Below are positions 49,219 through 57,968 of a stretch of DNA of 64,000 nucleotides, one piece after another. The notes beneath the pieces are model-generated. The model saw only the letters and a program-made list of their open reading frames with translations, had not been told where the DNA came from and did not search any database. Position 1 is the stretch's first letter, and each line of letters begins with the position of its first letter. Position numbers and translations under genes: made by a program. The DNA is from Campylobacter sp. LR291e (GTDB lineage Bacteria > Campylobacterota > Campylobacteria > Campylobacterales > Campylobacteraceae), in contig NZ_VJNV01000023.1 of NCBI RefSeq assembly GCF_008633915.1, positions 1 to 64,000 of the forward strand. Direction: 5' to 3'.

Positions 49219-50456
49219 TAAATTATAAAAAAATAAGTTTAAAAAATAAGCTTGATGTTTATGCCTTTAAGGTAAATGAAAATAGCGATGTAATAAGCGT
49301 TGATATTTTTTATAAGGTAGGTTCAAGGAATGAAGTTATGGGAAAAAGTGGCATAGCACACATGCTTGAACATTTGAATTTTAAGTCTACAAAGAATTTA
49401 AAGGCAGGGGAATTTGATGAGACAGTTAAGGGTTTTGGTGGCGTTGATAATGCAAGTACGGGCTTTGATTACACTCATTATTTTATAAAATGTGCTAAGA
49501 AAAATTTAGATAAGGCACTTTTTTTATTTGCTGAATTAATGCAAAATTTAAGCTTAAAGGATGAGGAATTTCAGCCTGAACGCAATGTGGTACTTGAAGA
49601 AAGACGTTGGAGAACGGATAATAATCCACTTGGATATTTATATTTTAGGCTTTTTAATAACGCATTTTTATATCATTCTTATCACTGGACTCCTATTGGA
49701 TTTTATAAGGATATTGAAAATTGGAGTATTGATGATATTAAGGATTTTCATTCTACCTTTTATCAGCCAAAAAATGCTATTTTGTTAGTAAGTGGCGATA
49801 TTGATAGTGAAGAGGTTTTTAAGAGTGCTAAAAAGCATTTTGAACATATTAAAAACACTAAAAAAATTCCTAAAATTCATTATAAAGAACCAAAGCAAGA
49901 TGGGGCTAAAAGGCTTATTATAAAGAAAAGCTCAGATACGCAATTACTAGCCCTTGCTTATAAAATTCCAAATTTTAAACATAAGGATATGGTTAGCTTA
50001 AAGGCTTTAAGTGAGCTTTTATCAAGTGGAAAAAGTGCTTTGATGAATGAAATTTTAATTGATAAGTTAAATTTAATAAATGATTATTATGCCTTTGCAA
50101 ATGATAGCATTGATGAAAACTTGTTTATTTTTATTTGTGTTTGCAATAAAAATATTAAGGCAGAAGTTGTAGAAAAAGAACTTTTAAAGATAATTGAAAA
50201 TTTAAAGCTAGGTAAAATTTCTAAAAAGCAGTTGCAAAAGATTAAAAATAATGTAAAAAGTGATTTTGTCTTCTCTTTAAATACAGCTAGTGCTGTTTCT
50301 AATATTTATGGTTCTTATTTGGCTAAGGGTGATTTAAATCCTTTGTTAAATTTTGAAAATAATATAGAAAATTTAAGTATAGATGATTTAAAATTTTGTG
50401 CAAAAAAATATTTTAATGAAGAAAATTCAACGACTTTGATACTAAGAAAGGATTGA
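49215..50456 (+). CDS. M16-family zinc peptidase
   Basis: A 413-residue pitrilysin-type protein with the inverted zinc motif HxxEH in SGIAHMLEHLNFKST near 43-57, the downstream glutamate region RNVVLEERRWRTDNNP near 119-134, and a C-terminal inactive-type M16 half. There is no signal peptide, so it is predicted cytoplasmic, although many family members are periplasmic. The substrate is unknown. It is coupled to pyrD and lies three bases before dapA. Confidence 0.88.
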   Translation: MINYKKISLKNKLDVYAFKVNENSDVISVDIFYKVGSRNEVMGKSGIAHMLEHLNFKSTKNLKAGEFDETVKGFGGVDNASTGFDYTHYFIKCAKKNLDKALFLFAELMQNLSLKDEEFQPERNVVLEERRWRTDNNPLGYLYFRLFNNAFLYHSYHWTPIGFYKDIENWSIDDIKDFHSTFYQPKNAILLVSGDIDSEEVFKSAKKHFEHIKNTKKIPKIHYKEPKQDGAKRLIIKKSSDTQLLALAYKIPNFKHKDMVSLKALSELLSSGKSALMNEILIDKLNLINDYYAFANDSIDENLFIFICVCNKNIKAEVVEKELLKIIENLKLGKISKKQLQKIKNNVKSDFVFSLNTASAVSNIYGSYLAKGDLNPLLNFENNIENLSIDDLKFCAKKYFNEENSTTLILRKD

Positions 50457-50459
50457 TAA

Positions 50460-51350
50460 ATGAATAAAATTATAGGTGCTATGACGGCTTTAATTACGCC
50501 TTTTAAAAATGGTAAGCTTGATGAGGAATGCTATGAAAGGCTTATTAAAAGGCAAATTCAAAATAATATTGATGCTATAGTTCCTGTTGGTACCACAGGA
50601 GAAAGTGCTACTCTAACGCATGAAGAACATAGAATTTGTATTCAAATAGCGGTACAAGCTTGTAAAAATACAAATACAAAGGTCCTTGCAGGTGCTGGAA
50701 GTAATGCAACTCACGAAGTAATAGCCTTGGCCCAGTTTGCACAAAGCGTGGGAGCTGATGGAATTTTAAGCGTTACTCCTTATTATAATAAACCTACTCA
50801 AAATGGACTTTTTGAACATTATAAGGCCATTGCAAATAATATTGACCTGCCTTTGCTTTTATATAACGTACCTTCTAGAACGGGCTGTGAGATTGAGGTT
50901 GATACTATCATAAAATTATTTTTAGAATGTGAAAATATTTATGGCGTTAAGGAAGCAAGTGGGAATATCCAAAGATGCGTGGAATTACTTGCAAAAGAAG
51001 AAAGAATGATTGTTATATCAGGAGATGATGCTATAAATTATCCTATCTTAGCAAGTGGTGGAAAGGGCGTTATTTCAGTTACTTCAAATCTCTTGCCCGA
51101 TATGATTAGCAAATTAACGCATGAGGTCTTAAATGAAAATTATCAAGAATCAAGAAAGCTAAATTCTAAGCTTTATAATATAAATAAGATTTTATTTTGT
51201 GAAAGCAATCCTATCCCTATAAAAACTGCTATGTTTATAGCTGGGCTTTTGCCAAATTTGGAATTTAGGTTACCTTTATGTTCTATCAGTAAAGAAAATT
51301 ATGTTAAAATTGAAAGTATTATGAAAAATTATGAGATAAAAGGATTTTAA
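50460..51350 (+). CDS. dapA: 4-hydroxy-tetrahydrodipicolinate synthase
   Basis: The first committed step to diaminopimelate and lysine. A 296-residue TIM barrel: [18 protein letters not shown] near 6-23, [16 protein letters not shown] near 43-58, [13 protein letters not shown] near 134-146 and the Schiff-base lysine in [10 protein letters not shown] near 160-169. It shares one base with the following reductase gene. Confidence 0.96.
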   Translation: MNKIIGAMTALITPFKNGKLDEECYERLIKRQIQNNIDAIVPVGTTGESATLTHEEHRICIQIAVQACKNTNTKVLAGAGSNATHEVIALAQFAQSVGADGILSVTPYYNKPTQNGLFEHYKAIANNIDLPLLLYNVPSRTGCEIEVDTIIKLFLECENIYGVKEASGNIQRCVELLAKEERMIVISGDDAINYPILASGGKGVISVTSNLLPDMISKLTHEVLNENYQESRKLNSKLYNINKILFCESNPIPIKTAMFIAGLLPNLEFRLPLCSISKENYVKIESIMKNYEIKGF

Positions 51351-52126
51351 TGCAAGAATTTAAAGGAAAAACCTTAGTTATAAGTGGTGGTACAAGGGGC
51401 ATAGGAAAGGCCATAGTTTATGAATTTGCAAAGGTTGGCGTAAATATCGCTTTTACTTATAATTCAAATGCTGATATAGCTAGGGATATGGTTGAGGATT
51501 TACAAACAAATTATAAAATCAAAGCTAAAGCTTATGAGTTTAATATTTTAGAACCAGAAAGCTATAAGGAACTTTTTGAAAAGATTGATTTAGATTTTGA
51601 TAGGATTGATTTTTTTATATCAAATGCCATTATTTCAGGTAGGGCTGTAGTCGGGGGCTATACTAAATTTATGAAGTTAAAACCGAAGGGGATTAACAAT
51701 ATCTTTACAGCCACGGTTAATGCCTTTGTGGTAGGAACTCAAGAAGCAGCTAAGAGAATGGAAAAGATTGGTGGTGGAAGTGTTATTTCTATATCTTCTA
51801 CTGGAAATTTAGTTCACATAGAAAATTATGCAGGGCATGGCACGGCAAAAGCAGCAGTTGAGGTTATGATGAAGTATGCAGCTACTGAACTTGGTGATAA
51901 AAATATAAGGGTAAATGTAGTAAGTGGGGGTCCTATTGATACAGATGCCTTAAAGGCTTTTACAAATTATGAAGAAGTAAAACAAGCCACTATTGATTTA
52001 AGCCCTTTAAATAGAATAGGTCAGCCAAGTGATTTAGCAGGAGCATGTTTATTTTTATGTTCAAGTAAGGCAAGTTGGGTAACAGGACATACTTTCATAG
52101 TAGATGGAGGCACTACTTTTAAATAA
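51350..52126 (+). CDS. Short-chain dehydrogenase, FabL-like enoyl-ACP reductase candidate
   Basis: A 258-residue SDR protein with the nucleotide site LVISGGTRGIGKAIVYEFA near 9-27 and the active-site segment VISISSTGNLVHIENYAGHGTAKAAVE near 144-170. The Tyr and Lys are spaced Y-x6-K, as in enoyl-ACP reductases FabI/FabL, rather than the YxxxK of FabG. The C-terminal VNVVSGGPIDTDALKAF and FIVDGGTTF resemble FabL (ENR III). Physiological substrate unproven. Last gene of the murJ-to-SDR plus-strand run. Confidence 0.75.
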   Translation: MQEFKGKTLVISGGTRGIGKAIVYEFAKVGVNIAFTYNSNADIARDMVEDLQTNYKIKAKAYEFNILEPESYKELFEKIDLDFDRIDFFISNAIISGRAVVGGYTKFMKLKPKGINNIFTATVNAFVVGTQEAAKRMEKIGGGSVISISSTGNLVHIENYAGHGTAKAAVEVMMKYAATELGDKNIRVNVVSGGPIDTDALKAFTNYEEVKQATIDLSPLNRIGQPSDLAGACLFLCSSKASWVTGHTFIVDGGTTFK

Positions 52127-52162
52127 GCTTAAAATTTTATAAATATTTAAGTGCTTAAGTGC

Positions 52163-52168
52163 TATATT
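52163..52168 (+). promoter_or_regulatory. Predicted extended -10 for the GT9-like gene
   Basis: TGCTATATT matches the extended -10 with one mismatch, about 25 bases before the ATG at 52193, with AAAGGAT as ribosome site. It indicates a separate transcript from the upstream dapA-SDR genes. Confidence 0.5.
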
Positions 52169-52192
52169 AGATTTATTTATAAAGGATAAGCC

Positions 52193-53239
52193 ATGTTAGG
52201 TAGTAGTCCTTATTTTAAACGTTTATCAGTGGGTCTTTATTGTCCTTATGAAGGACTTAGTGATTTAGTGGTATCTTTAAAACTCTTATATGCTTTAAAA
52301 TATATCTATAATGCAAAGGTTATTGTTTTTGGTTCTAAAGTCAATGAAAGCTTGGCAAGGGCAATTGAATTTATAGATGAGTATGTAGAACTTTCTTATG
52401 ATATTAAGTATGAGAAGGATAAACGCAAGAACCGAGATATTATAAATGAATTTATGCTTGATTATATCATTCCTTTAAGGGCTGGAAATAAGAGCATAAA
52501 TTTTTTAAAAAGCACAAATGCTAAATTTATTATTATTAGAACTAAAGAAGAATTAGAATATTCTTCAAGATTTATCTTTGTAAATTTTGAAAATAATAAA
52601 AAATTACAACAATCAAATGAATTTTTAAGGGTGCTTTATAGGGCTAGAAGTATTAATAGTGCCTTATTTGATAAAGAAATTTCAAAACTAAGCTTTGATA
52701 TAGACATTCAAACTAAAAAAAAGCATAAAGAAAAAATTGATAACTTTTTTAAAAATATTAATAACCCTTTAAATTCAATACTTATATCACCCTTTGCTAA
52801 GGAGACAAAATATAATTTGCGTTTGAAAGATTATATAAAATTCATTAAAGAGGCAAGAACAAAGTATCCATATTTAAATTTTATAGTACTAACTAATGAA
52901 AAAACGCATGAAAATTTCTTAGAACACATTGATAAGATTGATGAAAAACTCCTTAAAAGCATATATATTTTTAAAAATGATGGAGATATTTTAAATATTT
53001 GTGAGCTTTTAAAAAGGGTAAAATGCTTAATAGCTCCAAGTTCAGGTACAATGTATCTAGCTACTATTTTAAAGATTAATAGCATAGGGCTTTATTCTTT
53101 ACATGATACTGTTTATTGGGAAAGTTTTAATAAAAATTATGTTTTGCTTGAAAAAATCAAGGATGGTTTAAATAAAACAGACATTCAAAACGCAATAGGT
53201 ATGCTACTTTTTAAACTTGCAGAATTTCTTAGAAAATAA
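52193..53239 (+). CDS. Glycosyltransferase family 9-like protein (heptosyltransferase fold)
   Basis: A 348-residue soluble protein. The N-terminal half reads like the GT-B acceptor domain (SDLVVSLKLLYALKYIYNAKVIVFGSKV near 21-48), and the C-terminal ICELLKRVKCLIAPSSGTMYLATILKINSIGLYS near 268-301 matches the GT9 nucleotide-sugar site where a protected Asp/Ser and H/Tyr-Ala follow the CxI segment. The similarity is weak, so donor and acceptor are unknown; LOS core or another surface glycan is plausible. It is not beside an LOS cluster. Confidence 0.6.
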   Translation: MLGSSPYFKRLSVGLYCPYEGLSDLVVSLKLLYALKYIYNAKVIVFGSKVNESLARAIEFIDEYVELSYDIKYEKDKRKNRDIINEFMLDYIIPLRAGNKSINFLKSTNAKFIIIRTKEELEYSSRFIFVNFENNKKLQQSNEFLRVLYRARSINSALFDKEISKLSFDIDIQTKKKHKEKIDNFFKNINNPLNSILISPFAKETKYNLRLKDYIKFIKEARTKYPYLNFIVLTNEKTHENFLEHIDKIDEKLLKSIYIFKNDGDILNICELLKRVKCLIAPSSGTMYLATILKINSIGLYSLHDTVYWESFNKNYVLLEKIKDGLNKTDIQNAIGMLLFKLAEFLRK

Positions 53240-53272
53240 TCGCAACATAAGGCATTTATAGCCAAATTTTGA

Positions 53273-53278
53273 TATAAT
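53273..53278 (+). promoter_or_regulatory. Predicted extended -10 for murC
   Basis: TGATATAAT is a perfect extended -10; the predicted start near 53285 leaves a leader of about 23 bases to the TTG start of murC at 53308. Confidence 0.6.
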
Positions 53279-53307
53279 TAATCTTATTTTTATTCAAAGG
53301 CTTTAAA

Positions 53308-54597
53308 TTGCAAAAGATTCATTTTATCGGCATAGGTGGTATAGGAATTTCAGCACTTGCAAGATTCTTAAAAGAAAAAGGTTTTATCATTAGTGGAAGT
53401 GATTTAAAAAGGAGTAAGATTACAGACCAGTTAGAAAGCGAGGGCGTTAAGGTTAGTATTCCACACCGGGCTAGTAATGTTAAAGGCAAGGATTTAATCA
53501 TTTACTCAGCTGCCATAAAGGAAGAAAATGCAGAATTTAAAGAGGCAAATAAACTTGGCATAAAATGCCTTTCTAGAAAAGAGGCCTTACCCTTGATATT
53601 AAAGGATAAAAGGGTCTTTGCAATAGCAGGGGCACATGGAAAAAGCACTACTTCAAGCATAATGGCTAGTTTACTGCCACAAAGTTCAGTGATAATAGGG
53701 GCGATTTTAAAGGAATTTGGTTCAAATATGATTTATAAAGAAAATGAAAATTTAGTCTTTGAGGCCGATGAAAGCGATAGTTCTTTTTTAAATTCAAATC
53801 CTTATTTAGCCATAGTTACAAATGTTGAGGCCGAACATTTAGAACATTATGATAATGAATTTCAAAAATTACAAAATGCTTATTTGCAGTTTTTACAAAC
53901 AGCTAAAAAAAGGGTTATAAATGTAGAAGATGAGTATTTAGCTACTCTTGATATTGATGCTATAAGGCTTTATCCAAGCAAGGATATTAAAAATGTGCGT
54001 ATGAGTGTGGAAAATTTTAAGCCTCAAACTTGTTTTGAGCTTAAAGATTTAGGCACTTTTTGCATAAATGGAATGGGCAAGCATTTAGCAATCGACGCAG
54101 CCTTGGCTATTTTAGCCTTAATCGATGAGTATGATATAAATGATTTAAGAACTAGGCTTAAAAATTATCAAGGCATTAAAAAACGTTTTGATATATTACA
54201 TGCTAACGAAAAACTAGCAATTATTGATGATTATGGGCATCACCCAACAGAAATTGCTACTACTTTAATCGCAACAAAAGAATATGCAAAACTAGCAAAG
54301 TATAATAAAATAACAGCTATCTTTCAACCTCACCGCTACACCCGTTTAGCAGCAAATTTACAAGCCTTTGCTGATTCTTTTAAAGAAGTTGATGAACTTT
54401 TTATCTTGCCAGTTTATGCAGCAGGGGAGAAAAAAATAGTACTTGATATTAAAAAATATTTTCCAAATGCCATTTTTATAAAGGACATTAAAAGAGAGGG
54501 AGACTATCTAGTTACCAATAAGGGCAAGGTCTTAGAAGAAGGTTTAATTATAGGCTTTGGAGCAGGGGATATTAGTTTGAAATTAAGGGGAGTGTAG
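53308..54597 (+). CDS. murC: UDP-N-acetylmuramate-L-alanine ligase
   Basis: Adds L-Ala to UDP-MurNAc. The 429 residues contain the N-terminal HFIGIGGIGISALARFLKEKG near 4-24, the ATP loop FAIAGAHGKSTTSSIMA near 104-120, VFEADESDSSFLN, EAEHLEHYDNE near 176 and the C-terminal IIDDYGHHPTEIATTL and FQPHRYTRL. It starts at TTG behind AAAGG. Its stop overlaps the next gene by one base. Confidence 0.95.
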   Translation: MQKIHFIGIGGIGISALARFLKEKGFIISGSDLKRSKITDQLESEGVKVSIPHRASNVKGKDLIIYSAAIKEENAEFKEANKLGIKCLSRKEALPLILKDKRVFAIAGAHGKSTTSSIMASLLPQSSVIIGAILKEFGSNMIYKENENLVFEADESDSSFLNSNPYLAIVTNVEAEHLEHYDNEFQKLQNAYLQFLQTAKKRVINVEDEYLATLDIDAIRLYPSKDIKNVRMSVENFKPQTCFELKDLGTFCINGMGKHLAIDAALAILALIDEYDINDLRTRLKNYQGIKKRFDILHANEKLAIIDDYGHHPTEIATTLIATKEYAKLAKYNKITAIFQPHRYTRLAANLQAFADSFKEVDELFILPVYAAGEKKIVLDIKKYFPNAIFIKDIKREGDYLVTNKGKVLEEGLIIGFGAGDISLKLRGV

Positions 54598-54947
54598 TGA
54601 GTAGAGTAGTAATATTTTTACTTTGTGCTTTTGCTATTTTAATTTTTGTTTACGCACTTAGAGAAAAATTAGGCAAAAAGGCTAAGCCTGCCTTTTTTAT
54701 TTTATTTTTATTATTGATTTTAGGCATTGGAATTTTTGAATATAAAAACATTGTCAAAGGCCATAAACAAGACGATTTATTAATAGCCTTTAATCAAGGA
54801 AAAAGCTTAATATGCAAAAATATAATAGTTGAAAGTTCAAATTTTAATTATGAATTTGGTACTTCAAGTTTTATCTCAAAAGACATTAATAAAAGCTTGA
54901 AATTTCTAGTTTTAGACATTAAAGATTGTAAGTTAAATAATGAATGA
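54597..54947 (+). CDS. Small membrane protein of the murC-mutS2 interval
   Basis: A 116-residue protein with two closely spaced N-terminal membrane segments (4-21 and 31-49) and a C-terminal soluble part with two cysteines (near 73 and 111). It starts at GTG overlapping the murC stop and overlaps the mutS2 start by eight bases. No domain recognised. From memory an unnamed gene occupies this place in C. jejuni too. Confidence 0.7.
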   Translation: MSRVVIFLLCAFAILIFVYALREKLGKKAKPAFFILFLLLILGIGIFEYKNIVKGHKQDDLLIAFNQGKSLICKNIIVESSNFNYEFGTSSFISKDINKSLKFLVLDIKDCKLNNE

Positions 54948-57141
54948 AAATTTTAAAAATCTTTTAATAAAGCTTGATTTAAAAGAATATTTAGAAAATT
55001 TTACAAGCTTTTTTGCAAGAAAAAAAGATTTTTTTATGCAAGGGGATATAAGGCTTCATTTTAGTAGGATTAACGAACTTAGTCTCATTGAATTTAATCC
55101 ACCCCCACTAGTTAAAAATTTGGACCTATCCCTAACTCACCTTAGCAAACAAGGAATTTTACACTTAGATGAAAGTTGTGAATTTGTAAAAATTATTCGT
55201 TATTTTGTGTATTTAAAAAAATTAAAATTTGAAAAAAATTTAAAAGAATGGCTTGATAAGATAGAATTTCCAAGTGTGCTTTTAGAACTTTGTGAGTATT
55301 TTGATGAAGAGAGCAATTTTAAAGAAAGCATTGATGAGGGATTTTTAAACATAAATGAGGCATTAAAAATAAAAGAAGAAATGATAAGGGCTGAGTTTAA
55401 AAAACTTAGCTATTCTAAGTCCTTAGCCCCTTATCTTATGGATACTCAAATTCACTTAATAAATGGCTTTGAGGCCCTTTTGGTAAGAGGTGGCTTTAAT
55501 CATAGTTTAAAGGCTAAAATAGTAGGGCGAAGTTCAAGTGGGGGTTTTTATATCTTTCCTTTAAGTGTTGAAAATTTACAAGCTGATATTGATAAGCTTA
55601 AGGGTCAAAAAGAAGAATTATTTTACGAGTATGCAAAAAAAATTTCTTTTATCTTACATAAACAGCTTTTATTTTTGAAATTTATTAATAAGGCCTTTGA
55701 TTTATTTGATAATTATAGTGCTAGAATTTTATTTGCTAAAAGTAAGGATTTTGAATTTGTCTTGCCAAGTAATGATGAAAAAATCATACTTAAAAATTTC
55801 GCCCATCCAGCCCTTAAACACGCAAAAAGCGTTGATTTAGATTTTTCAAAACGCGTTTTAATCATAACAGGGGTAAATGCCGGTGGTAAATCCATGCTTT
55901 TAAAAAGTATACTTTGTGCTTGTATTTTAGCAAAATATCTTTTGCCTATGCGTATTAAGGCAGATGAAAGTAAGATAGGGTCTTTTAAGGGTTTTGAGAC
56001 CATTATAGAAGACCCTCAAAATGTGAAAAATGATATTTCAACCTTTGCTGGTAGAATGCTACAATTTTCAAGGCTAAATGGGTCTAAAAATCTACTTTTA
56101 GGCATTGATGAGATTGAACTTGGAACTGATTTTGAAGAAGCGGCATGTTTATATAGCATATTAATAGAAAATTTAATGGATAATAAAATCATAATTACAA
56201 CGCACCATAAAAGACTGGCTATGCTTTTAGCAAAAAATGAAAATGTAGAATTAATAGCTGCTTTATATGATGAAAAAAACGCTATGCCAAAATATGAGTT
56301 TATGAAAGGAATTATAGGTAAGTCTTATGCCTTTGAAACGGCGTTGCGTTATAAGATTGCTCCTTTTATCATAGAAAAAGCTAGAATTTTATATGGAGAA
56401 GATAAGCAAAATTTAGAAGAATTAGTAGGAATTAATATAAATTTAGAATTAGAACTTAAAGAAAGATTAAGAAATTTAGAAAAAAAAGAAATAAAAACCA
56501 ATGAAATTTTATCTTCTTTAAAGGAGCAAAAAGAAAGGCAGGATAAGGAATTTAAAGAAAGACTTCAAAGGCTTGAATTTGATTTTTATAAGGCCATAAA
56601 TGAGGCCAAAAAAACTCTTGATTTTAAGGATTTAAAAGAAAAGCAACGTTCTTTAAATAAGGCAAATGAGTTAAAAAAGGCTATTAATGTAGATACTTTA
56701 AAGCAAGATTTAGAATTTAGACTTGGGGATTTTGTAAAGTATGAAAATATCAAGGGTAAAATCATAGGACTTACAAAAAATGAGGCCTTGATTGAAAGCG
56801 ATGGCTTAAATCTTAGAATAGCTTTAAATTTGCTTAAAAAAACTTCAACTTTACCACAAAAAACAGCTAAAATTAATATTAATATAAAAAAACCAGCAAG
56901 TGTGAATTTAAGCCTTGATTTGCATGGTTTAAGAAGTGAAGAGGCCATTGAAAGACTTGATAAATTTATTTCAGATGCACTAATAGCAGGGCTTGACGAG
57001 GTTATAGTATATCATGGTATAGGCACAGGAAAACTTGCTTTTGCAGTGAAAGAGTTTTTAAAAACACATAAAAGCGTTAAGGAATTTAAAGATGCCACCG
57101 TTAATCAAGGTGGTTTTGGTGCTAAAATCATTAAATTTTAA
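54940..57141 (+). CDS. mutS2: MutS2: ribosome-collision/recombination ATPase with Smr domain
   Basis: A 733-residue MutS2. The ATPase has ITGVNAGGKSMLLKSIL near 308-324 and LLLGIDEIELGTDFEEAA near 384-401; a long coiled coil follows (about 490-600), then a C-terminal Smr nuclease-like domain with SLDLHGLRSEEAIERLDKF near 655-673 and VYHGIGTGKLAFAVKEFL near 690. It lacks the mismatch-recognition domain of MutS. In other bacteria it suppresses recombination or splits collided ribosomes. Confidence 0.93.
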   Translation: MNENFKNLLIKLDLKEYLENFTSFFARKKDFFMQGDIRLHFSRINELSLIEFNPPPLVKNLDLSLTHLSKQGILHLDESCEFVKIIRYFVYLKKLKFEKNLKEWLDKIEFPSVLLELCEYFDEESNFKESIDEGFLNINEALKIKEEMIRAEFKKLSYSKSLAPYLMDTQIHLINGFEALLVRGGFNHSLKAKIVGRSSSGGFYIFPLSVENLQADIDKLKGQKEELFYEYAKKISFILHKQLLFLKFINKAFDLFDNYSARILFAKSKDFEFVLPSNDEKIILKNFAHPALKHAKSVDLDFSKRVLIITGVNAGGKSMLLKSILCACILAKYLLPMRIKADESKIGSFKGFETIIEDPQNVKNDISTFAGRMLQFSRLNGSKNLLLGIDEIELGTDFEEAACLYSILIENLMDNKIIITTHHKRLAMLLAKNENVELIAALYDEKNAMPKYEFMKGIIGKSYAFETALRYKIAPFIIEKARILYGEDKQNLEELVGININLELELKERLRNLEKKEIKTNEILSSLKEQKERQDKEFKERLQRLEFDFYKAINEAKKTLDFKDLKEKQRSLNKANELKKAINVDTLKQDLEFRLGDFVKYENIKGKIIGLTKNEALIESDGLNLRIALNLLKKTSTLPQKTAKININIKKPASVNLSLDLHGLRSEEAIERLDKFISDALIAGLDEVIVYHGIGTGKLAFAVKEFLKTHKSVKEFKDATVNQGGFGAKIIKF

Positions 57142-57147
57142 AAAGGT

Positions 57148-57164
57148 GTTAAACTGCTTTTAAC
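57148..57164 (+). terminator. Weak hairpin after mutS2
   Basis: GTTAAA (57148-57153) can pair with TTTAAC (57159-57164) over a five-base loop, followed by TTTTAAAATTTT. The AT-rich stem makes it a low-strength terminator at best. Confidence 0.3.
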
Positions 57165-57175
57165 TTTTAAAATTT

Positions 57176-57181
57176 TATAAT
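57176..57181 (+). promoter_or_regulatory. Predicted -10 for the DUF2018 gene and its operon
   Basis: TATAAT about 31 bases before the ATG at 57212. No TG extension, but it is the only consensus hexamer in the 70-base gap and would drive the run to the UbiD-family gene. Confidence 0.45.
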
Positions 57182-57211
57182 CAAGGCTTAAAAAATTTTA
57201 AGGTAAGAAAA

Positions 57212-57475
57212 ATGGATTTTTTAGATGAAATGTTAAACAAAAGCCCTAAGGAAAAATTTATAGAAATTTTACAAAACGGCAATTTAGGAGCCTTAGAAAA
57301 GACCTTTGAAAGCTTTTTTGAAGAATATATAGCAATGATTGAATTACTAGAAAAACAAGGCTTAAACGAGAGGCATTTAAGGGAATTTATCCTAGAAAAT
57401 GCTGAGTTAATGAGTGAAAGAAAAAACGATATTTTTATAGAACTTACGGCAAAAATTTTAGGGCACGAGGGATAA
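57212..57475 (+). CDS. DUF2018 family protein (HP0242-like)
   Basis: An 87-residue all-helical acidic protein without signal peptide (FLDEMLNKSPKEKFIEILQ, then TFESFFEEYIAMIELLEKQ and LNERHLREFILENAEL). It fits the DUF2018 family (PF09442), whose H. pylori member HP0242 forms an unusual entangled (pseudo-knotted) dimer. The neighbours agree with that genome: exported protein, polyprenyl synthase, hemA, proS and hemC follow. Cellular function is unknown. One base separates it from the next gene. Confidence 0.75.
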   Translation: MDFLDEMLNKSPKEKFIEILQNGNLGALEKTFESFFEEYIAMIELLEKQGLNERHLREFILENAELMSERKNDIFIELTAKILGHEG

Positions 57476-57476
57476 G

Positions 57477-57920
57477 TTGAGAAAAATTTTTATTTTGTGT
57501 GTATTTTTTATAAGTTCTTTTTGTGCTGAGCCTGAATTTGCACATATTTATGATTTTAAACTAAATAAAGATGAAAGGGCAAGTGTTGAGATAAAAGAGT
57601 TAGGATACGAAAATGATGTTCAAAATTTTGACTTTTATTGGACCCTTTTTGATAATACAAATATGATAGTTCATACAAAATTTAGAAAATACCCTCGCCA
57701 ATTTGTTATGTCCTTGCGTAGAAATTTAAACTGGTATTCTCAAACACTAATCCCTGATTATACAAATCCAAATATTGACAGGGCTCGTTTGGTTTTTGAA
57801 TTTAAAGACTTTTCAAGGGGGATTGCAACATTTAGGGTGTATATTGAAGATAGAGATTCTAGGCTTGAGGTGAAATTTTTAGATCCAAAAAATATGAATA
57901 ATATACAAAATACAAACTAG
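57477..57920 (+). CDS. Conserved exported protein of Campylobacterota
   Basis: A 147-residue protein with a signal peptide (KIFILCVFFISSFCA, cleavage near residue 17) and a beta-rich mature part (YDFKLNKDERASVEIKELGY, ARLVFEFKDFSRGIATFRVY). No catalytic motif is evident. It starts at TTG (57477). The position between DUF2018 and the polyprenyl synthase is conserved as I recall from C. jejuni and H. pylori, which supports a real gene. Confidence 0.75.
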   Translation: MRKIFILCVFFISSFCAEPEFAHIYDFKLNKDERASVEIKELGYENDVQNFDFYWTLFDNTNMIVHTKFRKYPRQFVMSLRRNLNWYSQTLIPDYTNPNIDRARLVFEFKDFSRGIATFRVYIEDRDSRLEVKFLDPKNMNNIQNTN

Positions 57921-57945
57921 ATTAAGTAAAAAATAATAAAATAAT

Positions 57946-57959
57946 AAAAAAAAAAAAAA
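57946..57959 (+). repeat. A14 homopolymer directly before the polyprenyl synthase ribosome site
   Basis: Fourteen consecutive A end one base before the GGAAA ribosome-binding sequence of the gene starting at 57969. A run this long is prone to slippage; it lies in untranslated sequence, so length changes would alter ribosome-site context or leader structure rather than frame. Confidence 0.75.
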
Positions 57960-57968
57960 GGAAATTTT

